From Rhizophagus clarus (Eukaryota; Glomeromycota; Glomeromycetes; Glomerales; Glomeraceae), in NCBI GenBank assembly GCA_015698045.1, contig BLAL01000239.1, positions 1,488,001 through 1,552,000 of the forward strand: a stretch of DNA of 64,000 bases, written 5' to 3'. Numbering within the stretch: the first letter of the stretch is position 1; the number at the start of each line of letters is the position of its first letter. The notes beneath the pieces were generated by a model. It saw only the letters and a list, made by a program, of their open reading frames with translations, was not told where the DNA came from and made no database searches. Position numbers and translations under genes: made by a program. Shown piece by piece: positions 20,100 through 32,955 of the stretch.

Positions 20100-22430
20100 A
20101 TAAAATAACTAGCCTTTATAATTGATCAATTTCACCAAATAAGCCATTATCAGATAAGCCATCATTATAATCTGATTCGTATTCCTCACCATTGGCCTCC
20201 ATACATTCACGTTCATTTATTTGGCTATGGCATTCTATTATCTGTGGTTGTAATTTTGCAACTTTATAGCCAGAAGAAGGTTCTACAAATACAGTTTCCT
20301 TATTTTCATTGTATCTTTTTAGATAGTTGGCAAGTTCTAAGCATTTTATTTGCCTATCTACATTATCATTGTATTTGATCTATTTTTTTAGCTTATCTAT
20401 GATATCACCAAATTTGACAAGATATAGGTTATCTCTATATGGAATCTTATCAAATTCTTCCAATTCGGCTAAGAGGATATCCCAGTTATAGGGGTCATCT
20501 TCGTCTATATATTTAGCCTAGCATTCTTTGGCTGTAGAATATAGCTTCATCTATCATTTCATTATGAGAATTCTTGTACCAGGGCTTTATGTAGTCATAT
20601 TTATGTTTATCTAACCATTCCCAATATTTGGCGGTATTCATTTTAGGCATGGGATCTGAATCAACTTTTTGAACTGGCTTTGATACTTCTTGTAATATAG
20701 TCAGTTCAGCTGGTATAGAAGGACCAGGTATTCCATATAGTTTTGGCTCTATCTCTGATTCTTACTCTGGTTCTTGCTCTAACTTAGCCGAAGGTGGTAT
20801 AAGAGTATTTAGTTTTGTTATGAAGTTATCTATTAAGTTTTCAACAGATTCTGAAGCAACAGGTTGGTCTTCTGTCTCCTCTTGTTCTGACTGAATATCC
20901 ATTACTTCCTCCTGCTCACAAACAGAATTAGGAAGTCTTACAGGTGGAATCTCTATAAGAACTTCAGATTCTTTATAATTTTCAGGTACTTTAATATTTT
21001 CAGCTTTGTTTATCATATTCTTTTTCATGAATATAGTATAAAGATCAGTATATGTAGCTGAATACCATTGAAATCTTTTACCAGCTTTTCGATCTCTAAC
21101 TCTCTTTTGTTTAGCTTTATTCCAAGCTCTCCTATTGTATGAGTAAATTCCTGTACAGTGGGGGGCTTTTTATTAGAACTGGCATATGTAGCAAACTAAG
21201 CTTTAAAATCGTGATATAATACAGATGAGGATTCATCTAGATTTCTATACTGGATTATATATTTTTCTTTAATGAATTCGTGAACTTTATTGATATCTCT
21301 ATTTATCGGTTTTTGTCATAAGGATCTTACGTTCATCAAAATCTGAATTAAGCTTTACATATTCTAATGCATAGGAATAAAAGGCTTTACCAACTTCTGG
21401 ATCTTTTATAGCCAAATCTAATGGAGCATAATAGTGGTCCATACCAATACCATTATTAACGTACTTTTCTGAGATATCTGGAATGAAATATCTTCTGTCA
21501 TTTCTGTCTAGCCGAATAGTTTTGCTATTATTATTGTTAATGATTAGATTTGTAATATTGGTAACAGGATAAGGTGTTCTATATTTTTCTTCTATCATTA
21601 GAGTGTCGCTATCTATGAAGTCTTTAAGGTGATTTGCAAAAGTAATCCAGTCTGTAGATTTGAAATTAGACATTTCTTCTAAAATTAATAAGCACTTACC
21701 TTTTAGTTCTTTATTAAACTGTCCAGTAATAATTCGTTCATTTGCCATTTTCATAGTAATTTTTGGGCCAAGAACTCTTTCACGAAGAAACTATGTAAGC
21801 ATTGTTTTACCTGTTCCTGGACCTGAGTATAGAAACATTGTTTTTTGCATCTTTTAACCAATAGCAATACGCATAACCAGATTTTTCATATAGTAAGCTT
21901 GCCTTTATCTGATAAACAAAGCACTTCTTTTATATGATTGATAATTAGCTTTATCTGATCACAAATTTCTTGATTAAATTCATGAAATGGAGGTGGATTA
22001 GGATAAAGAAAACCAGCAAATTCATTGATATAGTATCCACCATCTGTATCATGATAAATTTTAGACTAAAATTGATTCACTTGAGGAATAAAGAATGGGA
22101 TATTTCTAAAGAACCAAGCCTGAATATTAAATGTATCAACTACCTTTCCTTCATTATCTTTGAATTGTACAGTATCACTTTGGATAAAAGAATCTTCAGC
22201 AACTTTTTGAGAATAATGCTTGAAAACTTGATTTTTTGGAAACCACTTATATACACCTATATCACTATGTGCAAAGTAACTTATCAGTTACTCTTTAGCA
22301 GATGCAAGCTCTTGAAAAGACTTAGCTGAATATAAGTACTTTCTAAGAGTTTTACTACTAAATTCTCAAGTAGGTGTGGCTAAGAAGAATTGACTACGAG
22401 ATGCTTTATGTGATTGGCTTTAGTTATTCA
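20100..22430 (-). pseudogene. Superfamily 3 helicase (D5-like) gene region, broken (fossil)
   Basis: Walker A is SGPGTGKTM near 21800-21830, Walker B is CLLILEEMSNF, and the SF3 motif C region is NITNLIINNNN, followed by a basic RLDRNDRRYF segment (the last three all within 21299-21754). A C-terminal wing-like region follows. An acidic, linker-like piece lies at 20762-21028. It is typical of viral replicative helicases. SF3 helicases are more usual in virophages and Polinton-like viruses than in classic Polintons. Several breaks. Confidence 0.8.
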
Positions 22431-22519
22431 TTGTTAGTTAAATACTTTAGTACAAACTCTGTTTAATTTATTTATTTTTTTGGATACCTATATATTGACT
22501 ATGTTTAATTACAATTTTT

Positions 22520-23140
22520 TTCAGGTATATTTGTATGCTATTGGGAGGTATAGCCACTTCTGGTACGAGTAGGTATATATAGGTAGTTGGTACAAGAAGT
22601 AATGATATATATATACCTAATATTTTGGTACAAAAAATAGGATTTTTCATCGTACCAAATTCTGACCACTTTTCATACCATGATAATAGGGAAATTGGCA
22701 TTCTGAAGGCTTTAGAAATATAAAATCGATACTTTTGGATCTGGTCCTTTGGTCTAAGGGATTTTTCCAAAAAGTTTTATATATTATAAGTGTTATATAT
22801 AGGTATATACTGTATGTATATGGTGTCTGGAGTTGAATAATATTTTTTGGAAATTGTCTTCGTACCATCATACTAAACCATTGTTGTGTATGATTTTGCC
22901 TTTATTTTGTGATTTTGATGGTTATTTGATATGTTTTCTGGTACAAGAACTGGTACGAAGTTGGTACGAGGGGTATATATAGGAGGTCATACCAGGGAAT
23001 ATGGTATTTATCTATGGTATTATTAGAGACGTGCCGTAAAGGTGCTGGGAGGCTAACTGGATAGGAGATCTGGTATGAGTCCACCACAGAGGGGTGGATG
23101 TATACTGAGGCTTTAGCCCAGGCGACCAGAGGTCAGCACT
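22520..23140 (-). repeat. Right core terminal inverted repeat
   Basis: Reverse-complement partner of 8847-9463, with scattered single-base differences. It carries the same GGTAC-type motifs and ends in AGCACT. Confidence 0.88.
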
Positions 23141-23288
23141 GACGATGACATGTCAAAATTAGTTTTGACATTTTGACAATTTTAACATGTTGAAACTATT
23201 TCAGCATTTTAGCATTTTGACATATTTTAGGTTTTGATATTTTGACATTGGCCAATTAAGTTTCAGCAGGCAATTTTATTGATAGCTA

Positions 23289-23735
23289 ACTTGATACTTT
23301 TTTCACATCAATGTTATCATTATTATTATACTTAGAAAAATTATTTATAATATCTTAAACTTTATTATTAGTCAACTTAAAAATAGAGTTTACACTATAT
23401 GATATAATATATTTAATATTATTTATGCTTATTTTTTCAAATAATTTATATAGTATCTTTACAATTTTTTGAATTTTTTCTTGTAAGTTTTTACAGAAGA
23501 TTTTTGAAAGATGCAATCCTATCTTTTTAGATCATTATTTTTGCAATATAAATAAATATTCCAACATTTTATCATAAATTATCATTTTTATTTTTTTTTT
23601 GTCTATTTTGACTTTTCCATTTTGTATAATTACATTAATCTGAGTTAAAAATTTTTTTTTATAATGATACTAATGCAAAATCTTTTTTTGATTAATACAA
23701 ATTGCATCATATTTAGTATTATTTACTTATCAAAT
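23289..23735. other. No feature seen
   Basis: AT-rich filler between the virus-like element and the decayed repeat copy. Confidence 0.5.
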
Positions 23736-26016
23736 AATTGTTATACATTAAATAAATAAAAATCAGTCAAAAATTAGACTACTAATATTTGTCTAATTTA
23801 TGGCTTTTTTTTGCTAATTTTATAGCATAAATTACAAATCCTTTTTTGATAAAAAATAGAAATGCTGATTTTTAAATTACTGTACTAATTTTACTATAAA
23901 TTATCCAAAATCAGACTGCTAATATTCAAATAACTAATGCCATTTCTCTCAAAAAAAATGCTAATTTTAAAATTAATATATAATAATCTTTTAAATAAAA
24001 AATAATAATTTTAATATTGATATATATTAATCTTTAAATAGGAATATTATTTTTAAGATTGGCATATAATAATCTTTTCAATTAAAATGATGATTTTAAA
24101 ATCAGCATAAACAAATTTCTAATAACTAGTAATATCTGTTTTTATTTTGTACTAATTAGAATCTTTCTATTTTTGTTTTTTTTGTAATTTACTATTACTG
24201 ATTTTTAATTAAAATAATATCAATTTTAATACTGACATATAATAATTTTCAAATAAAAATGATAATTTTAATATCAACATAAGTAAATTTCTAATAACCA
24301 ATACTAATTTTTATTTAATACTAACTGAAGTCTCTTTATTTTTTATTTTTCATAATTCATTATTGCTAATTTTTAATTAAAAGAATACTGATTTTAATAT
24401 TAACATACAATAATCTTAAATATGAATGCTGATTTTAATATCAATATACAAAAATCTTTCAAATAAATTGACAATTTTAAAATTAACATAAACAAAATTT
24501 CTAATAATTAAATATCAGTTTTTATTTTATATTAGCTAAAATCTTTTTATTTTTTATTTTTTGTAATTTATTATTACTAATTTTAATTAAAAGATGTCAA
24601 TTTTAACACTAGTATATAATAATCTTTAAATATGAATGTTGATTTTAATTCACTATACAAAAATATTTCAAATAGATTGATAATTTTAAAATTAGTATAA
24701 ATAAAATTTTTAATAATTAATACCAATTTTTATTTTATATTAATTAGAGTCTTTATTTTTATTTTTAATTTTTAATTATATTTAATATAAACAATTATAG
24801 AATATATTATTTATATATAAATTTTTTTTACTACTATATTATTATTATATCAATATTACATATTATTGCTATATTATTGTTATTATTGCTATATTATATT
24901 ATTATTATTATTGCTATATTATTGTTATTATTGCTATATTATTGTTATTATTGCTATATTATTGTTATTATTGCTATATTATTGTTATTATTGCTATATT
25001 ATTGTTATTATTGCTATATTATTATTATTGCTATATATTATTATTGCTATATATTATTATTACTATATTATTATTATTATTACTAAAGTGGCTTGCTGTA
25101 AGTAATAATTATAATATTTTAGACTACAATTTTGGGTTGCAACCCATTACAACCATTACAATACCAATTTTAAAAATTACAGCATATTGTACTTACAACT
25201 TACACCAATTATGTTACAACCCATTATAACTATTACAACATATTACAGTAGACCACTATAATTATTACTATATTACTATTGTTATTATTACTAATATTAT
25301 ATGTTTATTTATGTATAAATATATTACTTAATGACAGGAAAATATTGAACACTTCCTAATCTTTAACAAATACTTATTAGTATTTAATGAAGTTGACATT
25401 GTATTTTTTTTCTTAATATTATTTACTATAATACAAATACAGTAGGTAAAAAGGTTAAACTATTCTTTCTAGTATTAACAACATTATTATTATTAACATT
25501 ATTATTACCTCATTATTATTATCAATATTAATATTATCTTTATTATTACTACTAATATTGTTATATTATCTTTATTACTACCACTAATATTGTTATCATT
25601 ATAGTATTACTATATTGTCATCATTTTTATCACCATTAATATTACTATCATCATTGTCATCACTTTACTATTATTATTACCACTACTAATATTATTATTG
25701 TCATTGTTAAGTTTGTTATTATCATCTTTATTATTATTATTTTTGTTTAATTCTTATACAATTTACTTTAAGAAAATCCATCAGCCTAGCATATCTTTAT
25801 TAAACTTACTTTTATTATTAATAATATCATCTGAGTAGTAATTCTATTCTAATACTTATCCCAATTTTTTCTGCCTGACTAGAATAAAATTTATTTAATT
25901 TATAAAAATTTGTAATTTATTATATATAAATATTATATTAATTAATTAATTTTACAACTTTATATATTTTAGATGATTACTACTTTTTATCATATATTTT
26001 TATTATTGAATTGCAT
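23736..26016 (-). repeat. Heavily decayed copy of the 60.6-61.9 kb repeat
   Basis: The order of landmarks matches 60575-61914 from end to end: the start AAAAATC(A/G)GTCAAAAAT, the ATT-type microsatellite, TATTAC(T/C)TAATGACA, the D/G/N-coding low-complexity part, and the end CTTTTTATCATATA(T/C)TTTTATTATTGAATTG. Differences are overwhelmingly C-to-T or G-to-A in this copy. It is longer (2.3 against 1.3 kb) because of extra TTTTAATAT-type tandem units at 23950-24750. The decayed 3' exons of the repeat-family gene lie in it but are unreadable. Confidence 0.85.
24840..25085. repeat. 20-base minisatellite of ATT/GCT triplets
   Basis: GCTATATTATTGTTATTATT repeats about six times and then degrades into ATT-triplets. 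Three overlapping frames rich in L, I, Y and C across it are artefacts of the repeat. Confidence 0.85.
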
Positions 26017-26340
26017 AGGTAAAACACTAATCAATCAGATACTTACCTGATTGGTAATTTTTTTTTTTTGATCAGTCATCTGATTTGCTCAATAGTTAGA
26101 AATTTATTCATATTTCAATTAGTATCAATCAGGTTATTACCTGATTAATAATTATTTTTTAATTTAAATTTACTGATTATTTACCTTTAAAATAAATATT
26201 AAAATAATTATCTGATTGCTAACCATATTTTAGTTAAATAAAAGTAGCCAGTTGTTATTAAATTTATAATTAATTTAAATACATTTAACCTAAATTAGGA
26301 TGAATAGTTATATATTTTATATTAATTGAGGCCGAATAGC
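26017..26340. other. No gene; small-element left part
   Basis: AT-rich with TACCTGATTG-type repeats at 26040-26160. The end (TTAATTGAGGCCGAATAG near 26324) is the left arm of a small inverted-repeat element that the retroposed insert interrupts. Confidence 0.45.
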
Positions 26341-26355
26341 ATACTATTTTTTAAG

Positions 26356-27181
26356 AAAGAAAACTCTTCCTGCTGATCATTACGCCCATTTTTTCTCAAA
26401 AAAAATTTTCAAAAAATAATTTTGAAAAAATAAAATAAAACAGTAAACAAAGTATTGTAAACAGTATTTTCGTTTATATACTACTTATCAAAATACTAAA
26501 CAGAAGAAATTTTAGAAACAAGAATGGTGAAATTCAGCTGAGTACTGAGGATTCTTTGTTCACAAACATCACAAACAAGATGCTGATGATGGGTTCAAGG
26601 ATCAAAATGTCTACAGAAGGGTTTTACTGTTCAAGAAACATACAGAAACAAGCAGAGAGAGTTATCCAAGTAATAAGAAACAAGTTCTAGTAGTAGTACT
26701 TACTAGAACATTTAGACATAAAGTATATTTGAGAATATTATCAAAGCTTTTAATTTTTTTTCCTACTGGATTTTATTAATAGCGTAGTCTTTCTATTATG
26801 TAAACATAATGCAGTTGCAGTTATGTTTTACCTGCCTATTTTTAAGCTTTTATATTTTAGAAACATAGGTATTCTTTCTTTTAGTTTACCTTGAAGTTTT
26901 TGTTTGAATTTTTCTTTTTTGTTTATTTTTTTATTACACAAATTTTATTGGTTAATTTTGAAAGAATGTGATTTATATGAAGATACTTCTGTGTAGACTG
27001 AGGGGCATGGTATGCGTTATTCCTATTAGAGAGACGTTGCTATTACTTATTGACCTTCTCTGGATAGTATTATTGACAATTCTTATAGTTATTAGCAGTC
27101 CATAATATTGGTTAATAGTTTAGACAATACTGGTCCTGAAACTATTGCATTCGTTTCTAACAAAAGAATAAAAAAAAAAGT
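26356..27181 (+). mobile_element. Retroposed insert with A-rich tail and 15-base target duplication
   Basis: ATACTATTTTTTAAG occurs exactly at 26341-26355 and 27182-27196. The 826 bases between end in AAAAGAATAAAAAAAAAA. Target duplication plus A-tail marks target-primed reverse transcription. No long open frame or known domain is seen, so it is either a 5'-truncated LINE or another transcript copied by a LINE. The sequence is less AT-biased than its flanks. Confidence 0.75.
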
Positions 27182-27196
27182 ATACTATTTTTTAAG

Positions 27197-29236
27197 TTAT
27201 ATATTTATATCAATTCACTATAGTTAATAATTGGTTTTTCTGGTAAAAATTAAAAATTGGCCTTAATTTTGAATTACATGATATAATTTTTAATAATCAA
27301 TCAAACTTTTTTTTGATTTTTTTAAACTATTCATACTTTTTTCTCTTTTTTTTTTTATTTACTTTGATTTTTTACTTTTTTTTATTCTCTTATCCATCCT
27401 TTATCCTTTATCTTTTCATTTTTTTTTATCACTTTTTTTCTTCTCTTCTTTTTTTTATTTATAGAAAACTAGTCAGAATTAATCCAGATATACAAGCATA
27501 TTTCCATAATTTAAAAACTTTAAAAAAATATTATATAAAATTTTTTTTTCTTTTTTTTAATAGGAAAATGACTTTAAAGTTAAATATATAGAATCCAGAT
27601 AGTTAAATTTTAATTATCAAAACTTTTCTAACTTTAATTTATTTAAAAAAAAATATTATACCATTTTTTTCTTTTTATTTTTTAGAGAAAATGATTTTGA
27701 AATTAAATACCAGAATTCTAATAGGTAACTTTTTTTTTTTTTAATTGGTAAATGCATATTTTATTGATTTTTATATAAAAAAAATAAAGAATATATCAAT
27801 ATCTATATATTAGTAACTCTTTTCATTTCCCTTTTATTTTAATTTTGTTTTTTTATTTACCATCCTTTTATTTTTTCCACTTTTATCAAACATATTATTT
27901 CTCTTCCTTTTGATCTTATCTTCTTTTCCATCTATTTTGTTTTTGTTTTATTACTTTTCTATATATATATGTTTCACATCATTATTACTAGTCATGTTAA
28001 AAATAAAAGTTTGGCTTTAAATACAATAAACTTCAAAGAAATAAATTCACAAATATTTTGTAATATAAAAGTTGTTTTATATTATAGAACTTTTAATTTT
28101 TTTTTATATTTTATATAAAAATAAATTTAAGTTAAAAAAATTAGCCAATCAAAAATTAGCTAATTAAAAGTATATATTATATGATAGAGGGTAAGTAATA
28201 TCAAATCTGAGGAATAAATTCACCTATTTATTAATATTATTTTAATATTATAATTTAATATTATAATGGTATTATAGTAATATTTGTTTTGATACTTAAA
28301 TAATATTATTTTAAAATTGCAAGATTTTTTGTAAAATATATTTTTTTTAATTTTAAATAAATCTTTCTATAATTATTTACATTACTTTATTTAGTATTAA
28401 AAAGTATTTTAAGGATTTATCATTCATATAATAATACTAACAATTATAAATACAGATAACAATAATGCCGCAATAATATTAAACACTAACTGAATTAAAG
28501 TGTTTTTATAGCTAAGCCATGACGGCCCTTAGATGATCAAACGGTTTCATCCAAAAAAGTATAATTACAATCAAATTCATCTTATTCAATTTGCAACACT
28601 AAATATTTAAATTTGGTTGAAAATGGAAAAAAGGAACAATTCAATTGGTCCAGACTTTAAGTTTAAAATAACAAAGGTGGTGAAACTTGTCCTATTGATT
28701 GTCTGCATTGTGTTCATGCAAGTCTGGATCTTTTTGCATTTCGCTTTAAGTCGGATTTTGGCTACAATAAATTTCTAAATTTGTTTGTGTAAGGCCGATA
28801 CATATTAAGTTACCAATTTCACAAAAAAAAAAAAAATTTCTTTAATATTATAATATCCGTTGTACGGATAATTGTATGCGAGAGTTTTCTTTTACTTGAT
28901 TTCTCTATAAACAATACCACATTCCTTTTTCTTTTTCTTTTTACATATCAAATAAACAGCTTTATAGATTATTACTTTTTTTTTAAAAAAAATTAATAAA
29001 TTAATACCATTAACTTCCGACATAATTTATTTCCAACCTTCCCAATCTAGATCGTAACTCCTTTTTTAGATAATAAAGAAAAAAAATTCATTAGATTAAA
29101 CATTAGCATTACACAAGCACATAATAGATTTGTCGACCTAGATTCATATACTTTTTATTAGACGATATTTATTTAATATTTTTTAATCGTGGAGGTCTCT
29201 TTAGGAGCTTTTCTTAGAAACGTTCGAAACAGCAAG
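27197..29236. other. AT-rich intergenic, no gene
   Basis: 27300-27950 is a T-rich low-complexity stretch that gives meaningless F/L/Y frames. 27255-27280 holds the right arm of the small inverted-repeat element (GGCCTTAATTTT). 28500-28860 is less biased but has no frame or RNA fold that I recognise. Confidence 0.5.
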
Positions 29237-31256
29237 ATGGCAATACTCAAGTTGTCGTTCTTTTCTAAACAACCAGAAACGAAACCTTGGAGGTAGAATT
29301 TACTCTATTCTTTATTCGTTATTCAATGATCATTATCAATAATTTTGTGAACTAAACTCTTTAACCATGTATATGATTATATAGTTATCCTGAAGAATAT
29401 AAAGAAAATATAACTGAATATTTGTACAGAAGAGAGCTAGGAACATCAAAATCAAGGTGAGAAATATTAAATATTTGTGAATTTGTACAAATATCACGTA
29501 GTATGTGCCCGATAATAATTGTGAAACACAGAATATAAAGAGACGTGTTTATACGCTAGAAAATATTTATATATAACTTATACCGTTTATTATGCACATT
29601 CATTAGATATCCCATGAATTATTCTAGTTATAAGTCCGATAAAGTACCGTTGTTAATGAAAGAAAATGAGATAAACCTGGAAAATCATGACAAAATTTTT
29701 TCATCACATTGGATATCATATGATGAAGTGGTTATAGGATCAAAATGCAATAAGGTATAAATCATTAATTATGAAAATAATGCATTGATTTGGTTAATTC
29801 ACAAAACTAATGCAGTATACAAATAAATGTCAAAACGCGCATATATTTATTTTCGATCGCTGATTTTTTTTTAATATTTAAAATAGTTGTTAATCCTTAA
29901 CGTTCAAACGAATAAAAGATTCGAAATTCCATTAGTTAGTGAGCAGAATTTGGATTCATCACAAGAAATTCGAAACTGTTCAGGAATACGTAGCATCGCA
30001 GTGAATCCTTCGAAAACACTTTTGGCCGTAGGAGCGGGGAAACCTGTTCAAGTTACAGTTTACGAATTGCCATCATTTGAACCTGTTGCTATATTTTCAG
30101 GCCATAATGATCTTGTTTTTTCAGTCGCGTGGCTAGATGATTATCATTTGGTATCAGGTATGTGAATATATATTAAATGTCATAAGTTGTTCAAACAACA
30201 AATTAAAAGTTCTGCTATATAGGATCACGTGATGGTACAATCCGGCTCTGGTCGATCGAATCTAAGATCATTTCAGAGATGCCTTTGTTACCAAACAAAT
30301 ACATCAATGTACATCAACCTTTACTCGCCCGATCTGAATCAACTGGTAAAGTGCGAGATTTACAATTTAATCCTAAAACTGAGGTATACTTTGCGTTTTT
30401 AATTTATTTTGACTTTTGTTTAGCCATGATAAAATATCTAATTTTATAATCAAATTTTTTTAGCAAATCATGACTCTTTCAACTGAAGGTTACGTGCGAT
30501 TGTGGGATGCTTCATACCTTACTGAGGTAAATAAACAATAAATCACAACAATTGCTGTTCGAACGAAATAACGTTTTAATTTTAATTTTTTGCTGATATT
30601 CTAGGTCATCAAAATCCCGTTAATACATACAAACGAGAATGTATGCCTGACAATGAATTCGAAAGCAAATTTATTTGCTGTGGGATCTCAAGAACATATA
30701 TCGGTTGTTGATCCACGAACTTCATCAATAGTTCACGAAATTAGATCGGTCGATCAAGGATGTGGTAAATATTTTTATACGAGTTTTCTTTTATATTTAT
30801 ATGTTTTTATTTCTATTATGTGTACTAATTTTAATTATGTTTAAAGGTGTAAGATCTCTTAGTTTTAATAACCATATGATAACAACTGGCGGAGGTTATG
30901 GAAGACTATCCTTTTATGATTTGCGCGCACAACAATATTTATATTTCCCTCCGGAATCTAACTCTGAAAGCTCTTTGGTACTTAATTATAAAGGAACCGG
31001 TAGCGGTTGGCTGGTATGTGTTCAAATTTATTATAAACGTAATTTTTTTTTTTCTCCGAAACAAAAAAAAATTAATTGAATCAATCTTTAATTTTATTAG
31101 AATCGTGATTCAGTTTATATGAATCATTTTGCCGGTTATTCTATACAGAATGCTATTTATGCTCTTTCATATGATGAATCTGGCACTAAATTATTTACCG
31201 GAGGTGGTCCATTACAACTTGATTTGAAGGGGTCATATGCAGCAATATGGTCATGA
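29237..31256 (+). CDS. DCAF12: DCAF12-like WD40 protein, nine exons
   Basis: Exons 29237-29292, 29385-29456, 29607-29754, 29887-30157, 30223-30383, 30464-30526, 30605-30764, 30847-31013 and 31101-31256 join in phase to 418 codons (417 residues; animal DCAF12 is about 450). The [20 protein letters not shown] block corresponds to the start of the DCAF12 propeller. WD-type repeats follow ([34 protein letters not shown]), ending [18 protein letters not shown] as the family does. In animals it is a substrate receptor for CUL4-DDB1 ubiquitin ligases that reads C-terminal degrons; the same role is inferred here. All introns are GT-AG and 63-132 bases long. Confidence 0.9.
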
Positions 31257-32955
31257 AATGATAACTTGAGGATTTTTTTTTTTTTTTAATAACTCTGAGG
31301 ATACTAGAAATAGATGTATATTCATTCATTTTTTTTAAAACGAAGTTTTATATATAGATCACGAACATTTATTTATTTATTTATTTATTTGTTGTTTGTT
31401 TTGTTTATAACAATGGGTAAAGGTGAAGGGATTATTTAGATTGTATTTGGTTTTTTTTTACTTTAGTCTGATGTATAGTAGAGTATCTTCCCGTCTTTTC
31501 TGTGATTGCAATTGTAATTTTTGTTACTAGAAATTCATTTTTGTTTTACGCATCATTATTCATACATAATATACTAATCATCACTCATACGTACAACAAT
31601 TATTTCCTCTTTTGAATATTGAAATATTATAAAAGATTTTAAACTAATTACACTCTACTCACAGTATATATTTGCGACAAATTCCTCATGTAAATTAAAC
31701 GAATTATTCTCACATCTAAATGTTCGCCTTATTTCTAAAAAAAAAAAAATAATTTTTTGAGTTCAATGCCTTGAGATTAATAAAGATTTATAACACATAT
31801 TTTCGCGTGACTCGCTACATGATCGTCACTTTTGCACACTTTACAAATTACAAGATGAAACAATCTTGGTCTCTTCGAACTTTTTTTGATCCACATCATT
31901 AGTATACAACATTCACAGAGGTGAATAATGCGTGTACTGTCTGGAACTTGTCTGGTTATATTTCATAACTATGATAATACAATTTTTTTTTTCTAGAAAT
32001 ACCTGGTCAAAACTTTATTTAAAAGTATTTTGTTACTTCAACAGTCTCACTCTCAAGAAAGAACTTCGCATTAAGTACTTATTATGGAAGAGATAATTCT
32101 GATGATGAAATCTAGTTTCATTTGTTTTATTATGGTATATCTATTTATATGTACATACTTTAATCCACTACGCGTCTTTTCAGAATTAAAAAAAACACCT
32201 TACTTCTTCTATTTAACTAAATGAAATCAGTTTACCTTCTCAGATAATTTAAAAATTAAAAAAATTTTCAAAAAAGATTGAATGTCTCAATAACTTTTGT
32301 ACTATAAAATTCAACGAATTAATAAATAAAAGACACCAGTTAAAGATATTGTCGAATTATTTTAATGCACATTATAATTTCTTTAAAAGTAAAGTATTTA
32401 CAAACGAATATATATGAAAAGATTTTATTATTGAATAAATACAGAAATAATTCGCAATGTTTTTTTGTCTCGCAGATCCTGTGTAATTTCACAGATCTAC
32501 AACTTTTTGATTTTCAATTGTTTGTGTAACATATATCGACAAAAAGTCCCGGTTATGATTTTCGGTGGATCGCGATTCACTATACTTTATTTTTAAATTT
32601 TTTATAGACACAATGGTATTTGTGCAACTTTTTCGCGGGTAAAAAAAAAAAAAGATTCATTAAAAATTCGATCTCCTAAAAAAAATTATAATTTACTAAA
32701 TCTATAACTTTTACGTTTTATTAATTATTAAATTATTAGTTAGAAGGCATATAAATATCTTCACTGAACTAAAAAAAAAAAAAAATTTGAAAATTTGTAA
32801 ACTACTCTTCTAATATTTGAAAATGGGAAGGAAAAAATTTTCAAAAATTTAGAATTTGAGAATATTGTAATGATTTGGTAATTTAACGAAAGAATAATTA
32901 ATAGGTATTAAATTTTAATATTATGAAATCCCCCTCCCTCCCCTCTCTCCTTCTC
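31257..32955. other. Intergenic, no gene
   Basis: AT-rich with poly-A/T runs and a TTTA microsatellite near 31365-31390. It is the 3' flank shared by DCAF12 (+) and the membrane gene at 32956 (-), which converge. Confidence 0.5.

Larger units (their letters stand above)
8222..23278. mobile_element. Polinton-like virus-like element, broken (fossil)
   Basis: A block of about 15 kb bounded by inverted repeats. The long core repeats are at 8847-9463 and 22520-23140. Shorter outer similarity (GCCTGCTGAAACT and TTTTGACATGT motifs) runs to 8222 and 23278, where TTGATAGCTA sits directly outside each end (8212-8221 and 23279-23288). Parts: Gag-like ORF, zinc ribbon, integrase with chromodomain, unknown ORF, Gag-protease region, packaging ATPase, three small ORFs, family B polymerase and SF3 helicase. 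Integrase, polymerase, ATPase and inverted repeats define the Polinton/Maverick group. Roughly ten to twenty breaks are spread over about half the genes, so it is inactive. The inverted repeats differ by only a few percent by eye, so it is of moderate age. Confidence 0.88.

Noticed and set aside
24866-25229. Leucine/tyrosine/isoleucine-rich frames (+)
   Set aside because: Product of the 20-base ATT/GCT minisatellite, open in all three frames.
26520-26620. TGATGA and CTGA-like motifs suggesting a box C/D RNA
   Set aside because: Spacing and terminal stem do not fit, and the region is inside the retroposed insert.
27313-27591. Phe/Leu-rich 92-residue frame (+)
   Set aside because: T-rich low-complexity DNA; no start context, no homologous motif.
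28500-28860. Less AT-biased stretch, possible RNA gene
   Set aside because: No tRNA, rRNA or snRNA signature could be found by eye.
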